A stretch of DNA of 11,394 bases, taken from NCBI GenBank assembly GCA_946006895.1, contig CAMFZO010000026.1, positions 1 through 11,394 on the forward strand, given 5' to 3'. The translations under genes were made by a program, and so were the position numbers. The stretch's first letter is position 1, and the number at the start of each line of letters is the position of its first letter. This document shows, in pieces, positions 1 to 6,757 of the stretch. The notes below the pieces were generated by a model that worked only from the letters and a program-made list of their open reading frames with translations, searched no databases and had not been told where the DNA came from. This DNA is from an uncultured Clostridia bacterium. GTDB lineage: Bacteria > Bacillota > Clostridia > Oscillospirales > Oscillospiraceae.

Positions 1-42
1 CCTAAGCCTTCGTCGGCAGCGTCAGATGTGTATAAGAGACAG
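1..42. other. Nextera Read-1 adapter plus i5 index (library artefact)
   Basis: Bases 10-42 are the 33-nt Nextera transposase Read-1 adapter, ending in the 19-bp Tn5 mosaic end (AGATGTGTATAAGAGACAG at 24-42). Bases 2-9 (CTAAGCCT) equal the standard i5 index S508 and base 1 fits the end of the P5 arm. None of this is genomic. The first genomic base is 43. A spurious ATG at 28 inside the adapter gives an artificial N-terminus beginning MYKRQ. Confidence 0.98.
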
Positions 43-1482
43 GCCCTGGACCATGTGGACTTCGACTTAAGAAGCGGCGAGGTTCATATTCTGGTGGGCG
101 AGAACGGCGCCGGAAAAAGCACCCTTTCAAAATGCATCCTCGGCGTATATCAGCCGGAGGAGGGAGAGATCCGGCTCGACGGAAAGCCGGTGCGCTTCTC
201 CAATCCGAAGGAGGCGCTGGATCATCATATCGTCGGCGTGTATCAGGAGCTGACGATGGTGCCCTATCTGAACGCGGCGCAGAACATATTTCTCAACCGC
301 GAGCCGAGATACAAGGGCACGAACATTATAAATACGAAAAAAATGCGGCGCGACGCGAAGCAGTATCTGGATATGCTCAACTGCGGCTATATCGACATGA
401 CGGTACCCGTCAAGCAGCTCGGTATTGCGGAGCAGCAGATGATCGAAATCGCGAAAGCGCTGTCTCTGAACCCGCGGATCATTGTCTTTGACGAGCCGAC
501 GGCGACCCTGTCCGACCGCGAGGTCGATTCCTTCTTCTCCCATATTCTGGAGATGAAAAAGCGGGGCATCGCCATCATCTATGTCTCCCACCGCATGAAG
601 GAATTCAACCGCATCGGCGACCGTATCACGGTGCTGCGCGACGGAAAATTCATCCGCACGCTGAACGTCGGTGAGCTGAGCGACGAGGAGCTGGTCAACC
701 TCATGGTCGGCAGAGAGATCTCGCAGGTCTATAAACGCACGCCCAACGACCATACGGGCGAGGCGCTGCGTGTGGAAAAGCTCTCCGACGGACGCGGCAG
801 AGTCAAGGAATGTTCGCTGACCGTCAACCGCGGCGAGATCGTGGGCCTTTCGGGCCTGGTAGGCGCGGGCAGAACGGAGCTGGCGCGGCTGATCTTCGGC
901 GTTGACCGGGTCAAAAGCGGCAAGGTCTTCCTCAACGGCAGGGACGTGACGGGGAAGAAGCCCAGCAAGCTGGTCAAGCTGGGCCTGGGTATGCTGCCGG
1001 AGGACCGGAAATCCCTGGGCCTGGCGGTGAAGGCGCCCATCTCATGGAACGTCGTGGCGGTCAAGCTGAAAAAATGCTTCCCCATGTTCTTCACCTCCCA
1101 GAGCCGCAATGACAAGGTCGCGCAGGAATACGTCAAAAAGCTGAAAATCGCGACGCCCGGCGTGCGCAAGACGGCGGGACAGCTCTCCGGCGGCAACCAG
1201 CAGAAGGTGGTCGTCGCGAAGTGGCTGTTCGCCGGCTCCAATGTGGTGATCTTCGACGAGCCGACCCGCGGCATCGACGTGGGCGCGAAGATGGAGATCT
1301 ACGCGCTGATGGATATGCTTGCCTCGGAGGGCAACGCCGTGCTGATGATCTCCTCGGAGATGCCGGAGCTGATCGGTATGAGCGACCGCCTGTACGTCAT
1401 GCGCGACGGCAGCATCGTCGGTGAATTCCAGCGTGGCGAATTTTCCGGCGACGAGATCGGCAAGCTCATGATGCTGGATTAG
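43..1482 (+). CDS. Sugar ABC transporter, tandem ATP-binding protein (RbsA/MglA-like), 5'-truncated
   Basis: This is the energising subunit of a CUT2-type sugar importer, with two nucleotide-binding domains in one cytoplasmic polypeptide. The first domain shows Walker A GENGAGKST (97-123), a weak signature QLGIAEQQMIEIAKAL, Walker B IIVFDEPTA and the H-loop VSHR. The second has the degenerate Walker A GLVGAGRTE, a canonical LSGGNQQK signature and Walker B VVIFDEPTRGIDVG, which is the asymmetric pattern of RbsA-like proteins. The genomic reading frame opens at base 43 without a start codon. Compared with typical RbsA proteins of about 500 residues, roughly 20-25 N-terminal residues are missing because the insert ends in adapter. 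The apparent ATG at 28 is adapter sequence. The stop is 12 nt before the first permease gene, so the genes should be co-transcribed. The substrate cannot be read from this subunit; the downstream catabolic genes point to a pentose-like sugar or sugar acid. Confidence 0.95.
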   Translation, partial: ALDHVDFDLRSGEVHILVGENGAGKSTLSKCILGVYQPEEGEIRLDGKPVRFSNPKEALDHHIVGVYQELTMVPYLNAAQNIFLNREPRYKGTNIINTKKMRRDAKQYLDMLNCGYIDMTVPVKQLGIAEQQMIEIAKALSLNPRIIVFDEPTATLSDREVDSFFSHILEMKKRGIAIIYVSHRMKEFNRIGDRITVLRDGKFIRTLNVGELSDEELVNLMVGREISQVYKRTPNDHTGEALRVEKLSDGRGRVKECSLTVNRGEIVGLSGLVGAGRTELARLIFGVDRVKSGKVFLNGRDVTGKKPSKLVKLGLGMLPEDRKSLGLAVKAPISWNVVAVKLKKCFPMFFTSQSRNDKVAQEYVKKLKIATPGVRKTAGQLSGGNQQKVVVAKWLFAGSNVVIFDEPTRGIDVGAKMEIYALMDMLASEGNAVLMISSEMPELIGMSDRLYVMRDGSIVGEFQRGEFSGDEIGKLMMLD

Positions 1483-1494
1483 GGAGGTACACCG

Positions 1495-2448
1495 ATGCAA
1501 AAGCTCAAATTGCGCGCAGCGGTCTCACGGACGCCGCCTGCGCTGTATATGCTGCTTGTGCTGTTCATCATCTTCGGCACAACGGTGGACAGCTATTTCA
1601 CCTTTAAGAATTTCTCCAACGTGCTGAACCAGTCGGCAACGCTTCTGGTGCTGGCCTGCGGACAGACCCTCATCGTGCTGATGCAGGGCACGGACCTGTC
1701 CCTGGGCTTCATGCTCAGCGCGCTGTCGGTGTCGTGGATCTGGCTGCTCAATCTCGGTGTGCCCATGTGGCTGTCGATCCTGCTGGTGCTGCTGCTGGGC
1801 GGACTTTGCGGACTGCTCAACGGCGTGCTGGTGAGCAAGCTGCATCTGCCTGTGTTCATCGTCACCCTGGGCACGCAGAACATCTTCCGCTCCATCGCGC
1901 TGCTGATCTCAGACAGCTCTACGATCTACTTCAGCCACCCGATCTTCCGCACCATCGGCAAGGGGACCTTCCTGGGCCTGACCTATACCGTCTGGATCGC
2001 TCTGGCCTGCTTTGCCCTGACCTGGTTTATGCTGCGGCGGACGACCTTCGGCAGCCGTGTGACGGCTCTGGGCGGCAACCAGGAGGCGCTGACTCTCGCC
2101 GGCAGCAGCGTCAGCGCGAATACCATCAAGGCCTTTGTCTACTGCGGCTTTATGGCGGCGGTCTCGGGACTGCTGCTGACCTGCCGCATCGAGTCGGGCA
2201 ACCCCCTCGGCGGCAATGGCTATGAATTTAACTCCGTCGCGGCGGTCCTGTTGGGCGGCACCTCCATGCGTGAGGGGCGCGGCGGCGTCGGCGGCACGAT
2301 CTTGGGCGTGCTGCTCATTCAGATCCTGAAATCCGGCCTGAATATGATGGGAATTTCTTCCATCTACCAGAACGCGCTGGTCGGTGCGGTGGTGCTGCTG
2401 GCGATCATCCTTGACGCCATCGTCAAGCGCAGCAGAGACAATGAGTGA
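1495..2448 (+). CDS. Sugar ABC transporter permease 1 (RbsC family)
   Basis: This is a membrane permease of the ribose/xylose/autoinducer-2 class (BPD_transp_2 family), 317 residues, the usual length. It is hydrophobic throughout, with about eight to ten predicted membrane segments, the first at roughly residues 16-36. The family motif region NGVLVSKLHLPVFIVTLGT in the middle and the glycine-rich AAVLLGGTSMREGRGGVGG near the C-terminus are characteristic of RbsC-like permeases. The ATG at 1495 follows a strong AGGGAGG site. It lies between the ATPase gene and a second, clearly different permease gene, which suggests a heterodimeric membrane channel rather than the RbsC homodimer. Function as a permease is secure; the transported sugar is not determined. 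Confidence 0.95.
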   Translation: MQKLKLRAAVSRTPPALYMLLVLFIIFGTTVDSYFTFKNFSNVLNQSATLLVLACGQTLIVLMQGTDLSLGFMLSALSVSWIWLLNLGVPMWLSILLVLLLGGLCGLLNGVLVSKLHLPVFIVTLGTQNIFRSIALLISDSSTIYFSHPIFRTIGKGTFLGLTYTVWIALACFALTWFMLRRTTFGSRVTALGGNQEALTLAGSSVSANTIKAFVYCGFMAAVSGLLLTCRIESGNPLGGNGYEFNSVAAVLLGGTSMREGRGGVGGTILGVLLIQILKSGLNMMGISSIYQNALVGAVVLLAIILDAIVKRSRDNE

Positions 2449-2460
2449 GGAGGCGAGCGT

Positions 2461-3438
2461 ATGAAAAAACGATTGTCAGGCGCCTCGGCGCTCAACCGGA
2501 TCCTGGATGTGCGCTGGCTTTACAGCTTTTTGGGACTGATCCTTATTTTTCTGGTATCCTCCCAGCTCAGCAGCTCCTTCCTGACGGCCGGCAATATGCT
2601 GACCATCCTGCGTCAGGCGAGTATCCTCCTGATGCTCTCGTTGGGACTGACGGCAGTCGTGCTGACGGGCAATATCGACCTGTCGGTCAACTCCTGCGCG
2701 GCGCTGACGGGCTGCATCTGCGCCAAGATGCTGGTGGGCAATGTGCCTGCCGTCTGGGCGATCCTCATCTCCATGCTGGTGGGTATCGTCAGCGGCCTGT
2801 TCAACGGCTTCCTCGTCGGTGTGCTGCGGCTGCCCTCCTTCATCGCGACCTACGGCACGAACATGGTGCTTTCGGGCCTTGCGACCATCGTCATGAACGG
2901 CGGCGTCATCTATGATCTGCCGTCGGGCTTCCGCAATCTGGGCGTCGGCTACCTCGGCCCCATTCCCATTCCCATCATCATTGTCGCCGCGGCTGCCATC
3001 GTGCTGGTGCTGCTGCTGCAAAAGACGGTCTTCGGCAGAAAAGTCTATATGTACGGCCACAACCACACGGCAAGCAAGTATTCCGGCACCAACAATCTGC
3101 GTGTTTTGATGCTCTCCTTCGTTCTGTGCGGACTGACCGGCGCCTTCGGCGGCATCCTGATGTGTGCGCGCCTTAACGCGGCGGATGCCGGCATGGCCGA
3201 CACCTACGGCCTGCAGATCGTCGCGGCGGTCGTGGTCGGCGGCACGTCGCTCCTGGGCGGCGAGGGCAGCATCTTCGGCACGATCATCGGCGCTATCGTT
3301 CTGACGAGCATCACGAACATTATGAACATTCTCAGCATCGACTCGGCCTGGCAGAACTTCGTCGTCGGCGTTGTCATTCTGCTGATGGTCTGGATTGATG
3401 TGTTTACCAGAAGCAAACGGGCAAAGAAAGCAGGCTGA
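2461..3438 (+). CDS. Sugar ABC transporter permease 2 (RbsC family)
   Basis: This is the second RbsC-type membrane permease, 325 residues, with several strongly hydrophobic segments starting around residues 18-38. It carries the same landmarks as its neighbour: NGFLVGVLRLPSFIATYGT in the middle and AAVVVGGTSLLGGEGSIFG near the C-terminus. The two permeases resemble each other in layout but differ through most of their length, so they are paralogous partners and not a recent duplication. The ATG at 2461 is preceded by GTGAGGAGGCG, and the gap to the upstream stop is 12 nt. Two distinct permeases with one double ATPase is a common arrangement in Firmicute CUT2 importers. No periplasmic-type binding protein gene follows, so it is presumably upstream of the window. 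Confidence 0.95.
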   Translation: MKKRLSGASALNRILDVRWLYSFLGLILIFLVSSQLSSSFLTAGNMLTILRQASILLMLSLGLTAVVLTGNIDLSVNSCAALTGCICAKMLVGNVPAVWAILISMLVGIVSGLFNGFLVGVLRLPSFIATYGTNMVLSGLATIVMNGGVIYDLPSGFRNLGVGYLGPIPIPIIIVAAAAIVLVLLLQKTVFGRKVYMYGHNHTASKYSGTNNLRVLMLSFVLCGLTGAFGGILMCARLNAADAGMADTYGLQIVAAVVVGGTSLLGGEGSIFGTIIGAIVLTSITNIMNILSIDSAWQNFVVGVVILLMVWIDVFTRSKRAKKAG

Positions 3439-3440
3439 CT

Positions 3441-4043
3441 ATGAAATACAGTGAAATTTATCAGGATATGACCCTTGCTGCCCACCGGGCCTATACCCGC
3501 GGCATCCAGACCGGCAGCGGCGGCAATATGGCCTCGCGCATTGCCGGCGCCGACGCCATGGTCGTCAAAAATTCCGGCGGCTCCTTCGGAGACTGCACCG
3601 CCGAGGGCAAGGGCTGGATCGCCACGGATTATAACGGCAAGCCCCTGGAGGGCGAGAACGGCAAGCCCACGCGGGAATGGCTGCTCCACGCCACGCTGCT
3701 CAAGGCCCTGCCAGAGGTGGGCGCCATTGTACATTTCCACAGCCCCTACGCCATCGCATGGGCGGAGGAGCACAACGAGATCCCGCTGACCACATGGCAC
3801 AGCGGTCTGAAATTCGGCTGCCCCATCCCCGTGGTGGATGTCCCCTCCGCGGTCGTTCCGGCCCAGGCCATGGACGACATCGTGAAGCTCTTTGAGGAGA
3901 ATCCGGCGCTGCCCGGCTTCGTTCTGCGGGGCCACGGCCTGGTCGCCGTCGGCAAAACGGCGGTGGCCGCCGAGCACGCCGCGGAGCTGATCGAGGAGAC
4001 GGCGCAGATCACCGTGCTGGAGCACCTGCTGAAAAAGGAGTGA
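3441..4043 (+). CDS. Class II (zinc) aldolase/adducin-family protein, putative sugar-phosphate aldolase or decarboxylase
   Basis: This 200-residue protein belongs to the L-fuculose-phosphate aldolase/ribulose-phosphate 4-epimerase/OtnC family. These enzymes use a Zn2+ held by three His residues to cleave or rearrange a C-C bond next to a carbonyl. Visible landmarks are the phosphate-binding stretch GSGGNMASR near residues 22-30, PTREWLLH with the likely catalytic Glu79, the zinc pair H98-x-H100 in VHFHSPYA, and the third zinc ligand His165 in RGHGLVAVG. All expected catalytic positions are present, so it should be active. It starts 2 nt after the permease stop and is followed after 5 nt by the ferredoxin gene, placing it firmly in the operon. 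Sequence alone cannot separate aldolase, epimerase and beta-keto-acid decarboxylase activity. In this context a decarboxylase or aldolase for a sugar-acid phosphate is the most plausible reading. Confidence 0.88.
   Translation: MKYSEIYQDMTLAAHRAYTRGIQTGSGGNMASRIAGADAMVVKNSGGSFGDCTAEGKGWIATDYNGKPLEGENGKPTREWLLHATLLKALPEVGAIVHFHSPYAIAWAEEHNEIPLTTWHSGLKFGCPIPVVDVPSAVVPAQAMDDIVKLFEENPALPGFVLRGHGLVAVGKTAVAAEHAAELIEETAQITVLEHLLKKE
4033..4040 (+). promoter_or_regulatory. Shine-Dalgarno site deciding the ferredoxin start
   Basis: AAAAGGAG ends 8 nt before the ATG at 4049 and lies in the last codons of the aldolase gene. An in-frame GTG at 4040 would extend the ferredoxin by three residues but overlaps this site, so ATG 4049 is the better start. 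Confidence 0.75.
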
Positions 4044-4048
4044 GGCCC

Positions 4049-4462
4049 ATGAATATCGGATGTAAGGAAAAATTTCTCTATGTGGAGCCGACGATCTGTT
4101 CCGGCTGCGCAGCCTGCGCAATGGCCTGCTCCTTTTGGATCAACAAGGAGTTCAGTAACAAGCAGGAGCGCATTGCGACGATCTTTATCGAGGAGACGGG
4201 CTTCCATGAAGCCATCGTCCACTGTGACGGCTCCCAGTGCAACGGCAGACCCGAATGTCTTGCCTACTGTCCCACCGGCGCGCTGATGTACGGCACGCTG
4301 GAGGAGATCTGCCAGCGGAAGCTGGCTCTGGCCAAACGCCGTCAGAAGGAATATAACAGCGCGATGCTGCGCGGCGGCTGGACCACTGACCGGAAGGACG
4401 AAAAGGAAATCATAAAGGAGGATGCTTATGTACGGCTGGCAAAAGAAGATCCTGAGGGTTGA
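4049..4462 (+). CDS. 4Fe-4S dicluster ferredoxin-like protein, AOR partner
   Basis: This is a small soluble iron-sulfur protein of 137 residues, most likely the electron acceptor or relay for the AOR encoded directly after it. The N-terminal part has a classical C-x2-C-x2-C-x3-C cluster motif (CSGCAACAMAC). A second group of four cysteines (HCDGSQC, PEC, AYCP) has the less standard spacing C-x4-C-x5-C-x3-CP and probably binds a second [4Fe-4S] centre. The last third is highly charged and cysteine-free. Its final 35 nt overlap the start of the AOR gene in another frame, which suggests translational coupling and fixed stoichiometry. Ferredoxin-like genes next to AOR genes are common in anaerobes (E. 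coli ydhY/ydhV is a related pairing). The electron-transfer role is family inference plus context. Confidence 0.9.
   Translation: MNIGCKEKFLYVEPTICSGCAACAMACSFWINKEFSNKQERIATIFIEETGFHEAIVHCDGSQCNGRPECLAYCPTGALMYGTLEEICQRKLALAKRRQKEYNSAMLRGGWTTDRKDEKEIIKEDAYVRLAKEDPEG
4414..4421 (+). promoter_or_regulatory. Strong Shine-Dalgarno site deciding the AOR start
   Basis: AAAGGAGG abuts an ATG at 4422 but sits 6 nt before the ATG at 4428. Normal spacing, and the MYGW N-terminus typical of AOR-family proteins, both favour 4428. Confidence 0.8.
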
Positions 4463-6323
4463 CCTGAGCAAGCAGACCGCCTCCTTTGAACCGATGCCCG
4501 ACGAGGTTTACCGGGACTTTCTCGGCGGACGCGGCCTTGCAATCAAGATTTTGTACGACGAGACCGACAAGGATACCGACCCCATGGGACCGGACAATCC
4601 GCTGATCTTCGCCCTTGGGCCGCTCAACGGCACGCCCTTCGGCAGCGGGCGCATGACGGTCATGACGCGTTCGCCGCGCAACGGCTTCCTCTCAGACGGC
4701 AATATCGGCGGTCACTTCGCGCCGCAGCTCAAATACAACGGCGTGGACGCGCTGGTCATCAAGGGCATTTCCGAAAAGCCCTGTATGCTTGTCATCGACA
4801 ACGGCGAGGTATCCTTCCGTTCGGCGGAGCATCTTTGGGGCAAGACCACCCGTGAGACAGAGCGGCTGCTGCGGGAGGAGTTCGACGACAGCTACCAGTT
4901 CCGCTATATCGGACCGGCAGGCGAGCACTGTGTCGGCCAGTCGGTCATCGTCGGCAACCTCCTGCACACCGGCGGCAGGACCGGCGGCGGTATGGTCATG
5001 GGCAGCAAGCGCCTGAAGGCCATCGTCTGCCGCGGCAACGGCTCGGTTAAGGTGGCCGATCCCGAAGCGTATCTGAAAGCCTACCAGCGCATCGTCTTTG
5101 AGCTGGATCCGCGCCGCTGCACCGATGTCTACCGCCTGCCCTACGGTCTCTACGGCGACGTGTCGGTCAACGGCCTGGTCAACGAGTACGGCGGCCTGGC
5201 CATAGAAAACGGCAAATACGGTACGGTGGGCGGCGAAGGCTCCTTCACGGCGGAGAAGATGCTCCGCATCACCAAGAAACCGAAATCCTGCTACGGCTGT
5301 ATGCAGGGCTGCTGCATCAACTGGGTCGTGCCCACGGAGGGCAAGCTCAAGGGCATCGGCACCCAGGCCCATGCCGGGTCGCTGAACGCCATGGGCTCCA
5401 ATCTGCGCATTATGAACCTGAACCAGCAGCTGGAAAACACCAATATGTGTTGTGATCTGGGTCTGGACACCTTTGTGGGCTTTGCCATCGCCTGGGCCTT
5501 CGAGGCCTTTGATAAGGGCTATCTGACGACCAAGGATACCGACGGCCTGGTTCTGAAATTCGGCGACAACGACGCGGTGCAGGAGATGCTCAAAAACATC
5601 GCCTACCGCCGCAACTGGATCGGAAATCTCCTGGCCGACGGACTGGACCGCGCCTCGGACATCGTGGCAGACGGCGCGTGCAAGGGCTTTGCCCTGCAGT
5701 CCAAGGGCGTGGAGTATTCCACTGTCAATCCGCGAGTCTATTACAACATGGCGCTGCACTACGCCATCAGCGACGTGGGGCTGAATCACACCCGCATTTA
5801 TCCGCCCTATCCGCCGCTGCCCGAGGCGGTGCCGCCGGATGTGAAGCTGCCCTACGACATTGAAAAGGCGAAAAACAAGCACACCGTGGACGACAAGGGC
5901 AAATTCGTCCGCTGGTGTCTGAACACCCGTGCGGTCATCAACAGTCTGGAGACCTGTGCCTATTCCCCCCGCGGCAGACTGTATTCCGACCAGCGCCCCT
6001 ATGCCGAACTGGTCTCGGCTGTCACCGGCGAGAACTTCACCGCCGAACGGCTCTATGAGATCGGCGAGCGCATCTGCCAACTGGAGCATTCCTTCAACGT
6101 GCGCAACGGCGCCAGCCGCAAGGACGACGTGCTGCCCGACCGCTGGACGAAGGAAAACGACCCCACCAGCGGCAACGGCTACAACATGGTCGTGCAGGAG
6201 GAGCTGGACCGGATGATCGACGACTTCTACGATGTCAGCGGCTGGGACCGCAACGGGATTCCCAAGCGTGAGACCCTCGAGCGCTTCGGCCTGAGCTATG
6301 TGGCCGACGAGCTGGGGCTGTAA
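4428..6323 (+). CDS. Tungsten-dependent aldehyde:ferredoxin oxidoreductase (AOR) family protein
   Basis: Enzymes of this family oxidise aldehydes to carboxylic acids in the cytoplasm with a tungsten (or molybdenum) bis-pyranopterin and one [4Fe-4S] cluster, passing electrons to ferredoxin. The 631-residue length suits the family. The N-terminus has MYGWQKKILRVDLS and the pterin-binding GGRGLA (33-38). The cluster ligands appear as C288-x2-C291-x3-C295 plus C510 in LETCAY; the first three have the same numbering as I recall for Pyrococcus furiosus AOR. The GPEYE active-site motif of archaeal AORs is replaced by GTQAH, with Gln at 313 where archaeal AOR has Glu, so this is a divergent subfamily and its substrate may differ. 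The gene overlaps the ferredoxin gene and is followed after 15 nt by a MoaD-like gene. A sugar aldehyde or an aldehyde released by the neighbouring aldolase is a reasonable substrate guess, not a demonstrated one. Confidence 0.93.
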   Translation: MYGWQKKILRVDLSKQTASFEPMPDEVYRDFLGGRGLAIKILYDETDKDTDPMGPDNPLIFALGPLNGTPFGSGRMTVMTRSPRNGFLSDGNIGGHFAPQLKYNGVDALVIKGISEKPCMLVIDNGEVSFRSAEHLWGKTTRETERLLREEFDDSYQFRYIGPAGEHCVGQSVIVGNLLHTGGRTGGGMVMGSKRLKAIVCRGNGSVKVADPEAYLKAYQRIVFELDPRRCTDVYRLPYGLYGDVSVNGLVNEYGGLAIENGKYGTVGGEGSFTAEKMLRITKKPKSCYGCMQGCCINWVVPTEGKLKGIGTQAHAGSLNAMGSNLRIMNLNQQLENTNMCCDLGLDTFVGFAIAWAFEAFDKGYLTTKDTDGLVLKFGDNDAVQEMLKNIAYRRNWIGNLLADGLDRASDIVADGACKGFALQSKGVEYSTVNPRVYYNMALHYAISDVGLNHTRIYPPYPPLPEAVPPDVKLPYDIEKAKNKHTVDDKGKFVRWCLNTRAVINSLETCAYSPRGRLYSDQRPYAELVSAVTGENFTAERLYEIGERICQLEHSFNVRNGASRKDDVLPDRWTKENDPTSGNGYNMVVQEELDRMIDDFYDVSGWDRNGIPKRETLERFGLSYVADELGL

Positions 6324-6338
6324 TAAGGAGGGAAGACG

Positions 6339-6596
6339 ATGGCAAAGATCCTGCTTCGCTACATGGGCCGCTTCTGTGAGCTGGCGCAAAAGCCGCTGGA
6401 GGAGCGCGAGGTCACCTGTAAGACCTTTTCCGAGCTGATCGACCTGCTGGAGCACGACTATCCCGGTTACGCCGCCGAGTTTTACAATCTCATCGGCGAG
6501 CGCCACGAATGTACCCTCCGCCGCCCGGAGGTCGCCTCCATCAATCCCAAGGCGGATGAGCCGGTCCGCGACGGCGACTGCTACGGCTTCTATTGA
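6339..6596 (+). CDS. MoaD/ThiS-like ubiquitin-fold protein without C-terminal Gly-Gly
   Basis: This 85-residue protein has the beta-grasp pattern of MoaD: an initial strand AKILLRYMGRFCELA, a helix TFSELIDLLEHDYPGYAAEF, and a late strand region ending PVRDGDCYGFY. MoaD proteins donate sulfur to molybdopterin through a C-terminal Gly-Gly thiocarboxylate. Here the chain stops at Gly-Phe-Tyr, just before the position where the Pro-rich segment and Gly-Gly would normally follow. The next bases in all three frames do not encode Gly-Gly, so a simple frameshift does not explain the loss. MoaD-like genes are frequent companions of AOR genes. This one may have a structural or cofactor-delivery role, or may be nonfunctional as a sulfur carrier. 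It starts 15 nt after the AOR stop behind AAGGAGGG and is the last gene before the hairpin-rich gap. Confidence 0.8.
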   Translation: MAKILLRYMGRFCELAQKPLEEREVTCKTFSELIDLLEHDYPGYAAEFYNLIGERHECTLRRPEVASINPKADEPVRDGDCYGFY

Positions 6597-6621
6597 TTTC
6601 ATACCAATCACCAATTAAAAT
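6593..6621 (+). promoter_or_regulatory. Possible sigma-A-type promoter
   Basis: TTGATT (6593-6598) and TAAAAT (6616-6621) are separated by 17 nt and match 4/6 and 5/6 of the consensus boxes. The -10 box lies inside the left arm of the first hairpin, so it may be chance in AT-rich sequence. If real, it would drive the lactonase-to-isomerase genes through the hairpin array. Confidence 0.25.
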
Positions 6622-6659
6622 GTGCGTTGCACATTTTAATTGCGATACCGTGATTGGTA
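6602..6659. terminator. Hairpin 1: nested stem-loop, possible attenuator/terminator or operator
   Basis: The inner stem is a perfect 14-bp inverted repeat (6612-6625 with 6629-6642) around the loop GTT. The outer stem is 10 bp (6602-6611 with 6650-6659), with a 7-nt bulge at 6643-6649. In the inner stem a GC-containing core TGTGC/GCACA is followed by TTTTAATT, which resembles a weak bidirectional intrinsic terminator. The same palindrome could also be a repressor-binding site. Confidence 0.5.
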
Positions 6660-6667
6660 CGAGACGT

Positions 6668-6701
6668 ATTTTCGCGATGCTTACCTTATCATCGCGAAAA
6701 T
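6668..6701. repeat. Hairpin 2: 12-bp perfect stem, 10-nt loop
   Basis: ATTTTCGCGATG (6668-6679) is the exact reverse complement of CATCGCGAAAAT (6690-6701), with loop CTTACCTTAT. No U-run follows, so it is not a normal intrinsic terminator. Confidence 0.85.
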
Positions 6702-6702
6702 G

Positions 6703-6721
6703 CAACGCCGGTACGGCGTTG
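6703..6721. repeat. Hairpin 3: 8-bp GC-rich stem, GTA loop
   Basis: CAACGCCG (6703-6710) pairs with CGGCGTTG (6714-6721). Its 5' strand TGCAACGC (6701-6708) is also complementary to GCGTTGCA in the loop region of hairpin 1 (6624-6631), so alternative pairings between the two hairpins are possible. Confidence 0.8.
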
Positions 6722-6757
6722 AAAACCGATTGAAATGAATATTTTAATCGGTTTTCA
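6720..6757. repeat. Hairpin 4: up to 17-bp stem, GAAT loop
   Basis: TGAAAACCGATT (6720-6731) pairs with AATCGGTTTTCA (6746-6757). Pairing continues inward through one G-T wobble and four A/T pairs to a four-base GAAT loop (6737-6740). It ends about 48 nt before the next start codon. Confidence 0.85.

Larger units (their letters stand above)
6602..6757. repeat. Array of four consecutive inverted repeats (hairpin-rich intergenic element)
   Basis: This AT-rich 156-bp stretch between the MoaD-like gene and the hydrolase gene is almost wholly palindromic. Four stem-loops follow one another at 6602-6659, 6668-6701, 6703-6721 and 6720-6757, with arms matching perfectly or with one G-T wobble. The flanking genes are GC-rich, so the composition change is sharp. 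Possible identities are a REP/MITE-like non-autonomous element, a processing and mRNA-stability region that uncouples the two halves of the cluster, or a regulatory leader. No convincing target-site duplication or transposase is seen. Only one copy is in this window. Confidence 0.85.

Noticed and set aside
28..42. ATG start of the ABC ATPase gene at 28
   Set aside because: It lies inside the Nextera adapter; the genomic frame opens at 43 without a start codon.
4040..4048. GTG 4040 as ferredoxin start
   Set aside because: It overlaps the Shine-Dalgarno site that is correctly spaced for ATG 4049.
4692..6614. Long minus-strand ORF of 640 residues opposite the AOR gene
   Set aside because: It is an antisense shadow caused by the strong G/C third-position bias. 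Its composition is Val/Gln/His-rich with no domain, while the + strand has a complete AOR.
6668..6701. Hairpin 2 as a rho-independent terminator
   Set aside because: No U-run follows the stem on either strand.
6602..6757. CRISPR array
   Set aside because: The palindromes differ in sequence and are not direct repeats separated by uniform spacers.
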